Source: Spirirestis rafaelensis WJT71-NPBG6
Lineage (GTDB): Bacteria; Cyanobacteriota; Cyanobacteriia; Cyanobacteriales; Nostocaceae
Assembly (NCBI GenBank): GCA_019359015.1
Contig: JAHHID010000041.1
Coordinates: forward strand, 1 to 61,615
DNA length: 61,615 nt
Reading direction: 5' to 3'
Numbering within the stretch: the stretch's first letter is position 1; each line of letters begins with the position of its first letter. This document shows positions 34,974 to 44,268 of this stretch, one piece after another. Made by a program: the position numbers and the translations under genes. The notes beneath the pieces were generated by a model. That model was given only the letters and a program-made list of their open reading frames with translations, did not search any database and was not told the DNA's origin.

Positions 34974-35296
34974 CTAAGTATCGAGAGTACATTCAGACCT
35001 TGCTTACTCGTTATACCAGTGACGATGTTTCAGATGATCAGGTAGAGGCTCAACTTATCTTTGATACAGAGCGAGATCATTATCAGTGGATGAATGTGGG
35101 TTGGCAAGAATTTGATCGCATTTATCGATGTGTGATGCATTTTGACATTAAAAACGGAAAAATATGGCTTCAGCAGAATTTAACAGATCAGAATCCTGCT
35201 GAGGAGTTAGTTAAAATGGGCGTTCCGAAAGACGATATTGTTTTAGGATTGCAACCTCCGTATAAAAGGCAGTACACAGATTACGGCGTTGCTTAA
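34961..35296 (+). CDS. xisI: XisI family protein
   Basis: A 111-residue partner of XisH. Family features are the start MDKIAKYREYIQTLL, the core DTERDHYQWMNVGW and GKIWLQQNLTDQNPAEELV, and the C-terminal VLGLQPPYKRQYTDYGVA. It follows xisH with overlapping frames, a layout reminiscent of two-gene toxin-antitoxin modules, but no such activity can be shown here. Confidence 0.93.
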   Translation: MDKIAKYREYIQTLLTRYTSDDVSDDQVEAQLIFDTERDHYQWMNVGWQEFDRIYRCVMHFDIKNGKIWLQQNLTDQNPAEELVKMGVPKDDIVLGLQPPYKRQYTDYGVA

Positions 35297-35375
35297 AGAA
35301 TAGCCATATATACAGCACGAGTGTTTTGAGCTTCTCTGTTTATGGGTCGCTACACTTAGCGATCGCTCGTTACTA

Positions 35376-35500
35376 ATACCAATTCAAAAAATGTTTGCGA
35401 CAGATTACCCCACCCGCCCTATCGGGCACCCTCCCCTTAGCAAGGGGAGGGTTGGGGAGGGGTTTTGCCAATGTGTTGCATTCTTTTTTCAAATTGGTAT
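35376..35500. mobile_element. Intact copy of the ATACCAATTCAAAAAA MITE
   Basis: A 125-bp element with inverted ends ATACCAATTCAAAAAATG and a matching CATTCTTTTTTCAAATTGGTAT. It carries a central palindrome CCTCCCCTTAGCAAGGGGAGG. It is the uninterrupted version of the element at 31072-31363. Noncoding. Confidence 0.85.
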
Positions 35501-35525
35501 AAAACGCGGTGAAATACACTTCATC

Positions 35526-36445
35526 TCAACGCACAGCTTTAAGAACGTCGTACAATAACTTATATCGCTTAAACCCTGCTTCATACACAGCATTTACTTG
35601 CGGCTGTACCACATTGCTATCCTGTGGCAGTATTTTAAGTGCAGCTTGTAAATTGGGATATACACCAACTCCCACCATTGCCAGAATCGCTGCTCCGTAA
35701 GCGGCTCCTTCTTCGGCTTTGGGAGCAATAAGTTCTGTTTGCAAAACATCTGCCAAAATTTGTAACCATATATTGGATCGCGCTCCTCCACCCGTTGCCA
35801 AAAGTTGATGAACGGGAGCGATCGCACTGATGACTTCCAATGCTTCCCGCAAGCTGAAGGCAACACCTTCAAGAACAGCACGAGTTATATCTGCCTGGGT
35901 GTGAGCCAATGACAGATTTACTAAAGCACCGCGAGTATCTGGATCGAGGTGGGGACTGCGTTCTCCTGCGAGGTGGGGCAGAAATAAAACACCACGCGCG
36001 CCAGGAAGCGATCGCTCTGCCATATCCATCAGCTCAGTGTAGGATATATGCTGTGCAAACGTATCTCGATACCAACGCAGAGAACCCCCTGCTGCCAGCG
36101 TTACTCCTAGCTGATGATAGCCACCATCCACATGACAGAACAAATGCACCCGACCTTGTGGGTCAGGAATTGGGCGATCGCACGGTGCAAAGATAACTCC
36201 CGACGTGCCAATACTCAAACTGCCCCGGTTGAGGTTGGGTGTCCATCTAGCTGTTGAGCAACATCGAATAGAGCATTTAAACTAGCTTCGACCCAATCGA
36301 ATGGGTTTTGCTCTGTCCAACCCGGTTGTGGAGTTAATAGGGGATAGCTTCTGGTTGTTTGAGCGATAATTTGCCCTTGCAGATCAACAGCGAGCGAGCG
36401 CACTCCTCCTGTTCCCAAATCTAAGCCAACTACGACATCTGCCAA
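35526..36445 (-). pseudogene. FGGY-family sugar kinase (XylB-like) with internal deletion
   Basis: The 5' part (36445 to about 36218) encodes the ATPase start [21 protein letters not shown] and [12 protein letters not shown], then stops. The 3' part (from about 36218) begins at SIGTSGVIFAPCDRP and runs through the second domain with FLPHLAGERSPHLDPDTRGA and LLATGGGARSNIWLQILADVL. A normal protein is about 490 residues; here about 76 and 230 are present. About 170-180 residues are missing and the joint is out of frame. It is a pseudogene of a xylulokinase or gluconokinase-type enzyme. Confidence 0.88.
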
Positions 36446-36561
36446 TTGTCCCCTCCTAAATTCTGACTCCTAGACTGCGATTAGCACCTGAATGCGATAG
36501 CAAAGCGGTAGCGACCTTAGGAGCGTCAGCGCAGATCGCGTGCGCTTTTGGCAAAAATAAA

Positions 36562-37242
36562 TTGCTCTACGACGTTTGGGGCGATACCGTTAATATTGCC
36601 AGTACGTTGAAGTCGGCTTGTCCGCCAGGAGCTATCTTAGTTTCTCAGAACGTCTGCGATCGCTTGCACGATCTCTACGATAGCGTGTTCCGCTCCTTGG
36701 CTGCGGTACGGGAGCATCGCGGAGCGCACGGTGTAAAAGTTAGCTATGCGAGAATTCTGGCACTCCAAGATTTAAATGAGGATAATGTTTCTCTTAGAGG
36801 TTTGGATGCTCAGGGTGCAGAGTTAGTAGATATTAATCTCCCCAAAGCCAATCTGAGTGCAGCCAATTTCAACCAAAGCGACCTCAGTAATGCCAATCTG
36901 AGCAACGCTAACCTTGATAATGCTAACCTTGATAATGCTAACCTCTCTGGTGCTAATCTCAGTCATGCAAAGCTGAGTTTTGCTCACTTAAATAAGGCTA
37001 ACCTCAGTAGTGCCAACCTCTGTAACGCTAACCTGATTTGTGCCGACTTGAGTAATGCGAATATGAGCGGTGTCAATTTGAGAAATGCAACTTTGAATGG
37101 TGCTAACTTAAATGGTGCCTACCTAACTGGTGCAAATTTAAAAGGTGCTAAAGTGAGCATTTCTGAACTGAGTGCTGCTTTTATTGAAGGTGCGATTATG
37201 CCTGATGGTTCAAAACATCAGTCTCTCAAAGATTCAAAGTAG
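36562..37242 (+). pseudogene. Remnant class III cyclase domain joined to pentapeptide repeats
   Basis: The frame, open from 36460, carries the end of a nucleotide cyclase catalytic domain: GKNKLLYDVWGDTVNIAST, matching the conserved WGDTVN region. It then has LVSQNVCDRL, a repeat-derived segment (SLAAVREHRGAHGVK) and about 24 pentapeptide repeats of the ANLSN/ANLDN type (about residues 85-205). Catalytic N-terminal parts of the cyclase are missing; upstream sequence is interspersed repeat (AAAGCGGTAGCGACC). The pentapeptide part could still be translated, perhaps from the TTG at 36562, but the cyclase cannot be active. Confidence 0.7.
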
Positions 37243-37455
37243 CGTGTGTGATAGTTGGTGATAACTTGTTTTTTAAAGCGCGTTGGCGTAGCCTCTCCTA
37301 GGGAGAATCGCTCTATTTATTCTGCACATCAAAATTACTTTTTCAATGCTTTCTTATATACATCTAAGTATTTTTTCAGTACTTAAATATTATCCTAAAT
37401 AAGTTTTGGTAAAAAATATTTTTATAAATCAGCACTCAACACTGATTACAGTCCT

Positions 37456-37640
37456 TTGAGTCAACCTTTGCCAACAGTGAAAGCAGATGAACAAGGCAAG
37501 TTTAATGCTAGTTTAACTCAGTTGGAGGCAAGAGACAAAATTAGTGCGATCGCTACTGTTCCTAAATACGGTACTTCCGAACCGACTTACAACGGCATTA
37601 TCCGTTCTCCCAATGCTCCAAAACCAATCCAAAATCGAAG
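37456..37640 (+). pseudogene. Possible 3' gene fragment
   Basis: About 50 codons read as plausible protein (LPTVKADEQGKFNASLTQLEARDK, KYGTSEPTYNGIIRSPN in outline) before running into the repeat at 37661. Not recognised; probably the leftover end of a larger extracytoplasmic protein gene. No good start is seen. Confidence 0.3.
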
Positions 37641-37660
37641 ATTGGGGACTGGAAGAACTT

Positions 37661-37770
37661 TCTTCTCGTTCTTCTCGTTCCTACGCTCTGCGTGGGAATG
37701 CACATCTAGAGGCTCTGCCTCTGCTAATTGGAGGCATTCCTAGCTTTTACCTGGGAACGAGAAACGAGAA
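37661..37770. mobile_element. Small inverted-repeat element with TTCTCGTT ends
   Basis: The left part TCTTCTCGTTCTTCTCGTTC is matched by GGGAACGAGAAACGAGAA at the right (37753-37770). Between them lies GGGAATGCACATCTAGAGG-type palindromic sequence. Noncoding, about 110 bp, MITE-like. Confidence 0.6.
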
Positions 37771-37777
37771 ACGAGAA

Positions 37778-38686
37778 TTATGGAATAGGAACAATTCGCA
37801 ATAACCGCTCCATCACAGTTCTTGCCCTGCGTCCTCCCCCTGGAATCAGGCGATGACAAAGAACATAAGGAGCAAGAAATTTCACATCATCGGGAATGGC
37901 GTAATCACGCCCTAACAGAAAAGCTAACGCCTGAGTAGCCCGTTGCAGAGCCATTGTACCGCGAGGACTTACACCAAGAGAGATTTCCTCATCTTGTCGT
38001 GTTGCCCGCACCAATTCCAAAATATAGCGTTGCAATGAGCTTTCCACTCTTACCTGAGCGCAAATTTGGCGTAATTCCTGCACCTCTGCCAAAGTAATAC
38101 AAGGTTGCAAATCAGCAACTTTGATATTTTTATCGGCGCTTTGCAGCATCTGTAATTCTTCTGCTTGAGAAGGATAGCCCAAACTCAAAGAAAGCATAAA
38201 CCTATCCATCTGCGCTTCTGGCAACGGAAAAGTGCCTTGGTATTCGATGGGGTTTTGAGTCGCAATCACAAAAAAGGGTGTAGGAACAGCACGAGAAACA
38301 CCATCTACAGTTACCTGCTGCTCTTCCATAACTTCCAGCAAAGCTGACTGAGTGCGGGGTGTAGCACGGTTGATTTCATCAGCTAGCACCACATTGGCAA
38401 ATATTGGACCAGGAAGAAAGCTAAATTCGCCGCTTTTCGGGTTCCAAATATTGATACCAGTAATGTCACTAGGTAGTAAATCTGGGGTGCATTGTAGGCG
38501 TTGAAATTTGCCATCAATAGAACGAGCTAGAGACTTGGCAAGCAGGGTTTTGCCTACACCAGGGACATCTTCTAATAAAGCGTGACCACCACCTAGCAAA
38601 GCAACTAGCACTAAGCGTATTGCCTCACTTTTGCCAACGATAGTAAGAGCCAGATTTTGTGTTAGCGCGTCAATTTTTTTTCTCAT
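37778..38686 (-). CDS. MoxR-family AAA+ ATPase
   Basis: A 302-residue chaperone-like ATPase of the MoxR class, which helps assemble or activate metal-dependent or membrane enzyme complexes, often with vWA-domain partners. It has Walker A EDVPGVGKTLLA (39-50), Walker B VVLADEINRATP, sensor FVIATQNPIEYQGTFPLPEAQMDRF and the C-terminal lid with SPRGTMALQRATQALAFLLGRDYAIPDD. The usual neighbours (DUF58, vWA proteins) are absent; the nearest vWA protein is about 8 kb away and not in an operon with it. Confidence 0.95.
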   Translation of the reverse strand: MRKKIDALTQNLALTIVGKSEAIRLVLVALLGGGHALLEDVPGVGKTLLAKSLARSIDGKFQRLQCTPDLLPSDITGINIWNPKSGEFSFLPGPIFANVVLADEINRATPRTQSALLEVMEEQQVTVDGVSRAVPTPFFVIATQNPIEYQGTFPLPEAQMDRFMLSLSLGYPSQAEELQMLQSADKNIKVADLQPCITLAEVQELRQICAQVRVESSLQRYILELVRATRQDEEISLGVSPRGTMALQRATQALAFLLGRDYAIPDDVKFLAPYVLCHRLIPGGGRRARTVMERLLRIVPIP

Positions 38687-38689
38687 GCA

Positions 38690-38815
38690 CTGGATTAGGG
38701 AGTAGGGTTAGGGACTTGGGATTGGGGACTTGGGAAGGGGGACAAGGAGAATTTTTGAAAAATATCTTCCCCAATCCCTAGTCCCCAGTCTCCAGTCCGC
38801 AGTCCCTAGTCCCTA
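38690..38815. repeat. GGGACTTGGG / CCCTAGTC short repeat tract
   Basis: Degenerate units GGGATTGGGGACTTGGG and CCCTAGTCCCCAGTCTCC form a loose inverted repeat between the MoxR and ribF genes. The end of ribF lies at its edge. Confidence 0.65.
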
Positions 38816-39837
38816 GTGTTCCCACTCAGCACTTCTCTAGCAGCAATGCAATCAAGTTGAATTTGTGTTTTTAGCTCTTCTAGAGAAGAAAATTTTTGTT
38901 CTGGGCGCAAAAATTTAACGAGTTGCACTGTCAAGTTTTTGCCGTACAAATCGCCAACCCAATCTAACAGATGCACTTCTACTGTTGGATGAGTGCCGTT
39001 TACAGTCGGGCGATTACCTATATTCATTACGCCAATGATTGCCGAAGTTTGGTTTTCTTCGATAAAAACGCGGACTGCATAAACACCTTGGCGGGGCAAA
39101 AATTTTTCTTTAGGTAATTGCAGGTTGGCGGTAGGAAAGTTAATAGTTCTGCCAATTTGTTGACCTTGGACAACAACACCGATGAGGGTGTAGGGACGCC
39201 CTAAAAGTTGGTTCGCGAGTTCGATGTTACCGTTTGCCAAATGTTGGCGAATCAGTGAAGTGCTAATACGCGCCTCCTCGGTGGAAGTAACATTCTCGTC
39301 GGCATGAGTTTGGATGGGAACGATGGTAACGGGAATGCCGTATTTGGCGGCGAGGAATTGTAAATGCTTGGCGGTACCGCTGCGCTTTTTACCAAAACAA
39401 AAATCTTCGCCGACGCTAATTTGCTGACATTGCAGTTGTTGCACGAGAATTTGTTCTACAAATTCTTCGGGAGTCAAAGCTGATAATTCTTTGCCAAAGG
39501 GTAATAGTACCAGTTGTTTTACGCCAAGCGATCGCAGCTGTTGCACTTTTTCATCCACTGGTGTCAACAAAGCATGAGGTATCCCTGTAAAAAATTCTTG
39601 GGGATGGGGATAAAAGGTGACAACTGTTGAGTAAATGTAATCAGTTGCCAGTGAGTCCGAATCACTTTCTTTCTCTCTATTTTCTCTGTTGGCTTGTTGC
39701 AAAATTGGTGCAATTACTCTTCGATGCCCGCGATGGACACCATCAAATTTGCCCAGCGCAACAGCAGTAGGCGTTAAAGCCAATTCGGTGGAAGAAACAA
39801 CCCACACAGCAGACCCATTTGGAGACAGATTTACCAC
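38806..39837 (-). CDS. ribF: Bifunctional riboflavin kinase / FAD synthetase
   Basis: Converts riboflavin to FMN and FMN to FAD. The 343-residue protein has the N-terminal nucleotidylyltransferase domain with ALGKFDGVHRGHR (His35, His38) and the region RISTSLIRQHLANG. The C-terminal flavokinase domain has GRTINFPTANL and GVMNIGNRPTVNGTHPTVEVHLLD. Length is slightly above the common 310. A Ser/Glu-rich stretch at residues 52-60 (NREKESDSDSL) is an extra loop. Confidence 0.96.
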   Translation of the reverse strand: MVNLSPNGSAVWVVSSTELALTPTAVALGKFDGVHRGHRRVIAPILQQANRENREKESDSDSLATDYIYSTVVTFYPHPQEFFTGIPHALLTPVDEKVQQLRSLGVKQLVLLPFGKELSALTPEEFVEQILVQQLQCQQISVGEDFCFGKKRSGTAKHLQFLAAKYGIPVTIVPIQTHADENVTSTEEARISTSLIRQHLANGNIELANQLLGRPYTLIGVVVQGQQIGRTINFPTANLQLPKEKFLPRQGVYAVRVFIEENQTSAIIGVMNIGNRPTVNGTHPTVEVHLLDWVGDLYGKNLTVQLVKFLRPEQKFSSLEELKTQIQLDCIAAREVLSGNTRD

Positions 39838-40154
39838 GTCGATTCGGAGATTTTAGGTTTGTGAGGCAGTTGAGAAATTGATTTTTCTACGCCAGTTTTC
39901 GGGAGAATAAATTCATCCTCAACTGACTTTTCGCTCAACAAGTTCAGCTATCAGCCATTGAATCCGCTCATTGGGCTCGTGCGGAAAAACCCACAAACCG
40001 AAGTCAACAAACTCCGGTTGGTGCAGTTCAGTTGCGCCAAAGACTGATGTAGACAGTCTTTGACACTTTCGCCGCGAAAGAGTAGGGGTATATGACGATA
40101 AAGCTGTTCATGACCAATCTAAACTAAAATCTTTGATCGCTTCGACTACAACTT
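39838..40154 (-). pseudogene. Possible decayed gene remnant
   Basis: No intact gene, but the minus strand reads as protein-like across frames: IKDFSLDW, then LYRHIPLLFRGESVKDCLHQSLAQL in one frame and ATELHQPEFVDFGLWVFPHEPNERIQWLIAELVERKVS (split here only by description) in another, ending at about 39925. Stops and frame changes separate them. Family not recognised. Confidence 0.3.
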
Positions 40155-41051
40155 TTAAACAGAAAACTCACTAATAGGAATAGGTTCTGATAAGGGTATG
40201 GATATGGGAACCTGAAGTACCATACCTTCCCGTGCCATGATCGCACCAGGAAATTGCACCGCTGCTTCTTCCCCTACACGATCCAAAAATTGATCGTCGT
40301 GCGCGGGGTCGTGGTGGAAAATTACCAAAGTTTTGACATTAGCTGCTTTGGCTATTTTCACAGCTTCCTGCCATGTGGAATGTCCCCAACCGATTTTCGG
40401 CGACTTTGGCGAATGATATTCGTCGTCGGTGTAGGTGGAATCATAGATGAGGATGTCGGCATTGCGAGCTAACCACATAACATTTTCATCCAACCTATCG
40501 GGAAAATGTTCTGTATCAGTAATATAAGCAGCCGCACCATCGCGCCAATTAACTCGATATCCTACCGCTTCACCCGGATGGTTCAGAGCTGCCGTTTCGA
40601 CGATAATATCATTAATTTTGATTGGATCTCCGGCTTTGACATTGTAAAAATCCAAATTTGCTTGCATGATTTGCAAGGGTACGGGAAAATTTGGATGCAG
40701 CATTTGGTCATTCAGCCGCTGTTCGACGGTGGAACCATCAGGAGCGATCGCACCATAGATATGAAAGTCATTTCCCTTGACAAAACCTGGGGTAAAAAAG
40801 GGAAATCCCTGGACATGATCCCAATGGGAGTGCGTGAAAAATATATGAGCTTCTATCGGCATTTGGCGCAATAATGATTGCCCCAAAACATGCAACCCCG
40901 TACCACCATCGAAAATTAAGCGTTTACCGCCCACTTGCATCTCAACGCAAGGGGTATTACCGCCGTAACGAACGGTACGTAGTCCTGGACTGGGGATGCT
41001 GCCGCGAACGCCCCAAAATTGCACAGTAAATTGATTCTCTATCCTAGACAT
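40155..41051 (-). CDS. Metallo-beta-lactamase-fold hydrolase
   Basis: A 298-residue soluble enzyme with the metal-binding motif HSHWDH (74-79), a further metal-site region ITDTEHFPDR and LIYDSTYTDDEY, and a late His in VIFHHDPAHDD. The start QFWGVRGSIPSPG and GGNTPCVEMQV are typical of the subgroup related to cAMP phosphodiesterase/RNase Z-like and PhnP-like hydrolases, often encoded near signalling genes in cyanobacteria. The substrate cannot be inferred. Confidence 0.9.
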   Translation of the reverse strand: MSRIENQFTVQFWGVRGSIPSPGLRTVRYGGNTPCVEMQVGGKRLIFDGGTGLHVLGQSLLRQMPIEAHIFFTHSHWDHVQGFPFFTPGFVKGNDFHIYGAIAPDGSTVEQRLNDQMLHPNFPVPLQIMQANLDFYNVKAGDPIKINDIIVETAALNHPGEAVGYRVNWRDGAAAYITDTEHFPDRLDENVMWLARNADILIYDSTYTDDEYHSPKSPKIGWGHSTWQEAVKIAKAANVKTLVIFHHDPAHDDQFLDRVGEEAAVQFPGAIMAREGMVLQVPISIPLSEPIPISEFSV

Positions 41052-41156
41052 GGGTGTTGCCTTGCTGCATGCATACTGAGCGGGCGATTAATAAAAAAAT
41101 TGTTACTTATTTTGTCCAGTTTATGCTGTATCTCAGCGCTTTGTTAGACGGGGAAT

Positions 41157-41288
41157 TTATTGGTAAAATAGCATACCCTTTTCGATACTAGTTTTGCTTA
41201 ATTTGATTATTTTGCTCTTGCTTTTTATTAGAGACTGCAAGGCAAATTCCTTGAGTTTTTCAGGCGTATATGTTTGAGTTGTTTTCAC
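41157..41288 (-). CDS. Possible 43-residue protein
   Basis: A GTG at 41288 with an AGGAG ribosome site six bases upstream opens a frame of 43 codons (KTTQTYTPEKLKEF, then Ser/Lys-rich, ending KGMLFYQ). It is basic and helical in appearance, without homology I recognise. It may be the remnant of a larger gene. It fills the otherwise empty 41052-41367 spacer. Confidence 0.3.
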   Translation of the reverse strand: MKTTQTYTPEKLKEFALQSLIKSKSKIIKLSKTSIEKGMLFYQ

Positions 41289-41367
41289 TGTTGGCTCCTA
41301 CTTTATAGCCTAAATTTTTTTGTAATGCATTTAAAACCTTTAGCACCACACTTGGGCATAAAATTAT

Positions 41368-42165
41368 TCAAGGAAACTGAAATTCCCACTGTGACAATTG
41401 ATTAACACCACCAGCATAGGTGAGATTATATTGCAATGGCGTTATACTGATGTAGTTTTTACGGATAACATGCACGTCAGTGGGTACATTTTGAGGCAAG
41501 TTTAAATCGGATGGCGGTTCTACATCTTCCAGAACTTCTCCGGTTAACCAGTAGTATGTTTTTCCACGCGGATCAATGCGCTTGTCAAAAACATCTACAT
41601 AGCGCCTAACTCCCTGACGCGTAATACTAACTCCGGCAATTTCTGACCACTTGACAGCAGGAATGTTGACGTTAAGCAACATCAATTCTGGTATGGGTTT
41701 TGCTGCTATTTGGTCAATCAGAATTTTTGCAAAGTCAGCAGCCGGTTGAAAATCTTTGGAAGTGTGACTGGTAAGACTCAGTGCCACACTAGGAATGCCT
41801 TCAATTATACCCTCCATTGCAGCGGAAACAGTTCCGGAATAAAGGATTTCCGTTCCCAAATTAGCACCTTGATTAATGCCAGAAACAACCAAATCGGGGG
41901 GAGACTCTAGCAAAGCCCACAACGCTAATTTAACACAGTCGGAAGGAGTGCCATCACAAGCCCAGGCATTGACAGCAGGATGAAACACCGAATCAATTAT
42001 TTCGGCGCGAATTGGTTGGTGTAAAGTTAGTCCATGTCCGGTTGCCGATCGCTCGCGATCCGGGCACACTACAGTCACATCATGACCTGCTTGTGCCAAG
42101 CAATTAGCTAAAGTCCGAATCCCTAAAGCCGCAATCCCGTCATCATTGCTAATTAGTAATTTCAT
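41368..42165 (-). CDS. surE: 5'/3'-nucleotidase SurE
   Basis: A metal-dependent survival-protein phosphatase acting on nucleoside monophosphates. The 265-residue protein starts [11 protein letters not shown] with the metal-binding Asp-Asp (8-9), and has [28 protein letters not shown] and [25 protein letters not shown], all diagnostic. Length is normal. It is divergent from pheS across a repeat-rich spacer of 313 bp. Confidence 0.97.
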   Translation of the reverse strand: MKLLISNDDGIAALGIRTLANCLAQAGHDVTVVCPDRERSATGHGLTLHQPIRAEIIDSVFHPAVNAWACDGTPSDCVKLALWALLESPPDLVVSGINQGANLGTEILYSGTVSAAMEGIIEGIPSVALSLTSHTSKDFQPAADFAKILIDQIAAKPIPELMLLNVNIPAVKWSEIAGVSITRQGVRRYVDVFDKRIDPRGKTYYWLTGEVLEDVEPPSDLNLPQNVPTDVHVIRKNYISITPLQYNLTYAGGVNQLSQWEFQFP

Positions 42166-42478
42166 TCGTTAAGGTCAACAGTCAACAAGAGTGCCAGTTG
42201 CTCAAGTTGGCAATGCCTGACTTGAGCAATAAGAGCGTTCAATACTTAATAGTTAGTAGTTAAGAGACAATTGTCAATGTCGGGCATCACACGCGAAGAA
42301 GAAAAAACATGCTTACCTAAGACAATAGCCTTTAAACTGGTAAAAAGAGGTTTGGTTTCGACCCTTGCCTTTAGCTCATTCATGGCATATTACTAAAATC
42401 ATTAGTTGTTTGTCTTTTGTCCAATGACTACTGACTAATGACTAATGACTGTTTACCAATGACTAATAACTGTAAGAA
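42166..42478. repeat. surE-pheS divergent spacer with heptamer repeats
   Basis: No gene. The pheS-proximal part (42420-42475) consists of ACTAATG/ACTGACTA heptamer-type units, and 42240-42270 has TTAGTAGTTAAG units. Promoters for both genes should lie here but none is obvious. Confidence 0.55.
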
Positions 42479-43480
42479 ATGACGAATCAGCCCAGCAATT
42501 TAGAGGCTCAACTTTTAGCACTGCGACAAGAAGGAGAAAAAGCGATCGCAGCTGCCGATACCTTAGAACGGCTAGAAGAACTAAGAGTCGGCTACCTTGG
42601 TAAAAAAGGAGAATTGTCCATGCTATTGCGGAGTATGGGACAATTGAGTGCGGAAGAACGACCTTCTATTGGGGCGATCGGCAATACAGTAAAAGAAAGC
42701 CTTCAAACTAGTTTAGACAAACAACGCGCCTCTCTAGAAGCTGCTCAAATTCACGCACAGCTAGAGGCAGAAACTCTAGATGTGACAATGCCGGGAATTT
42801 ACAGCCCCCAAGGACGTATTCATCCCCTGAATGGTATTATCGACCAAGCGCTAGATATCTTTGTCGGTATGGGCTACACCGTAGCTCAGGGTCCAGAGAT
42901 GGAAACAGATTATTATAATTTCGAGGCTCTCAATACCCCTCCCGACCACCCTGCGCGTGATATGCAGGATACTTTCTACCTACCAGACGGAAATCTTCTA
43001 CGTACCCATACTTCCTCGGTGCAAATTCGGTATATGGAAACCGAAGAACCACCGATACGAGTTATCGCTCCAGGACGAGTTTATCGCCGAGATAATGTAG
43101 ACGCTACCCATTCGGCGGTTTTTCATCAAATAGAACTTTTAGCAATTGATGAGGGACTAACTTTTACAGACCTCAAAGGCACGATTAAGCTGTTTTTAGA
43201 AGCAATGTTTGGGGAGTTACCAATTCGCTTCCGCGCTAGTTATTTCCCGTTTACAGAACCTTCTGCGGAAGTCGATTTGCAGTGGAATGGACGCTGGCTG
43301 GAAGTTATGGGCTGCGGTATGGTCGATCCTAATGTGCTCAAATCTGTCGGCTACGATCCAGAAGTTTACACTGGATTTGCCGCCGGTTTTGGTGTCGAAC
43401 GCTTTGCGATGGTGCTACACCAAATGGATGATATTCGCCGCTTATACAATAGCGATTTGCGCTTTTTGCGGCAATTTTAA
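42479..43480 (+). CDS. pheS: Phenylalanine-tRNA ligase subunit alpha
   Basis: The catalytic alpha subunit of the PheRS heterotetramer. The 333-residue protein has an N-terminal coiled coil (to about residue 90) and the class II core: [19 protein letters not shown], motif 2 region [20 protein letters not shown] and motif 3 [22 protein letters not shown]. pheT is not adjacent, consistent with the dispersed pheS and pheT of cyanobacteria. Confidence 0.97.
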   Translation: MTNQPSNLEAQLLALRQEGEKAIAAADTLERLEELRVGYLGKKGELSMLLRSMGQLSAEERPSIGAIGNTVKESLQTSLDKQRASLEAAQIHAQLEAETLDVTMPGIYSPQGRIHPLNGIIDQALDIFVGMGYTVAQGPEMETDYYNFEALNTPPDHPARDMQDTFYLPDGNLLRTHTSSVQIRYMETEEPPIRVIAPGRVYRRDNVDATHSAVFHQIELLAIDEGLTFTDLKGTIKLFLEAMFGELPIRFRASYFPFTEPSAEVDLQWNGRWLEVMGCGMVDPNVLKSVGYDPEVYTGFAAGFGVERFAMVLHQMDDIRRLYNSDLRFLRQF

Positions 43481-43482
43481 AA

Positions 43483-43553
43483 GAGTTAAAAGTTATGAGT
43501 TATGAGTTATTAATTAAATTTAACTCATAACTCATAACTCCTAACTTTTAATT
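43483..43553 (+). terminator. Long inverted repeat after pheS
   Basis: The left arm (GAGTTAAAAGTTATGAG onward) and right arm (ending CTAACTTTTAATTC) pair almost fully over about 27 bp. The right arm has one extra seven-base unit. It starts just after the pheS stop codon. Composed of heptamer units, it may be both repeat and terminator. Confidence 0.5.
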
Positions 43554-43720
43554 CCGCGCCTTCGTGCCTCGGCGCTTGGGTGCCTTCTGACGACGAATTA
43601 AATGCTATGGGCGCAAATCTTAGGGCGGCAACGGTTCTTGCGTTAGTGTCCATTAACTTCAGTCGTAAATTGTTCCAGAGCAAGTTAAATCACGATTCAA
43701 TCCAGTAAGCAGGAGAGGTT

Positions 43721-44197
43721 GTGCATATGGGTTCACAGAGCCAGCACAGGCAATGGCATAAGTGGTTTGAGCGGCAGCGAATGGTTCAAAACCTAGAAAT
43801 AGTTCAAAACCTAATCGTGGTTTTGTTGTGCATTAGTTTATTTTGTATTATGGTCATTCGGCTATGTCAACTATTCCTCTGCTTGCTTCAGCCTCTTAGA
43901 TTCCAGGCTGTAACCTCAGATATTTTGTTCATTTTGATTTTGGTAGAGCTATTCCGACTGCTGATTATCTATTTGCAAGAGCAACGCATCTCTGTGGGCG
44001 TGGCTGTGGAGGTTTCAATTGTATCTGTACTGCGAGAAGTTATTATCAGAGAAATACTTGAAATTCCTTGGCAACAAATCTTAGCAATCTGTGCTTTCCT
44101 GTTAGTTATGGCATCGTTGCTGTTAACTCGTGCTTGGATGGCACGGATATATAATACAATTTCCGCTGAAACAAACAAAGAATTTGTTGATAAATAA
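43721..44197 (+). CDS. PsiE-like (phosphate-starvation-inducible) membrane protein
   Basis: A 158-residue protein with four predicted membrane helices in the PsiE arrangement: a hydrophilic N-terminus, helix 1 (VQNLIVVLLCISLFCIMVI), helix 2 (DILFILILVELFRLLIIYL), the conserved polar segment VAVEVSIVSVLREVIIREI and two further helices. The start is GTG 43721 or ATG 43727, with AGGAGAGG upstream. Function of the family is poorly known. No obvious Pho box is seen upstream. Confidence 0.85.
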   Translation: MHMGSQSQHRQWHKWFERQRMVQNLEIVQNLIVVLLCISLFCIMVIRLCQLFLCLLQPLRFQAVTSDILFILILVELFRLLIIYLQEQRISVGVAVEVSIVSVLREVIIREILEIPWQQILAICAFLLVMASLLLTRAWMARIYNTISAETNKEFVDK

Positions 44198-44268
44198 AGC
44201 CAGGCAGAAGATAATTCAGCCAATTGAGCCAAGCAAATTCAAACAATGTGGATGAGCCGCAAGCTTAA

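Noticed and set aside
34557-35296. An fdxN-type excision element
   Set aside because: No XisF-like recombinase, no interrupted nitrogen-fixation gene and no matching recombination sites are seen; only the XisH and XisI families are present.
40506-40874. 122-codon plus-strand frame
   Set aside because: Antisense to the metallo-beta-lactamase-fold gene, without features of its own.
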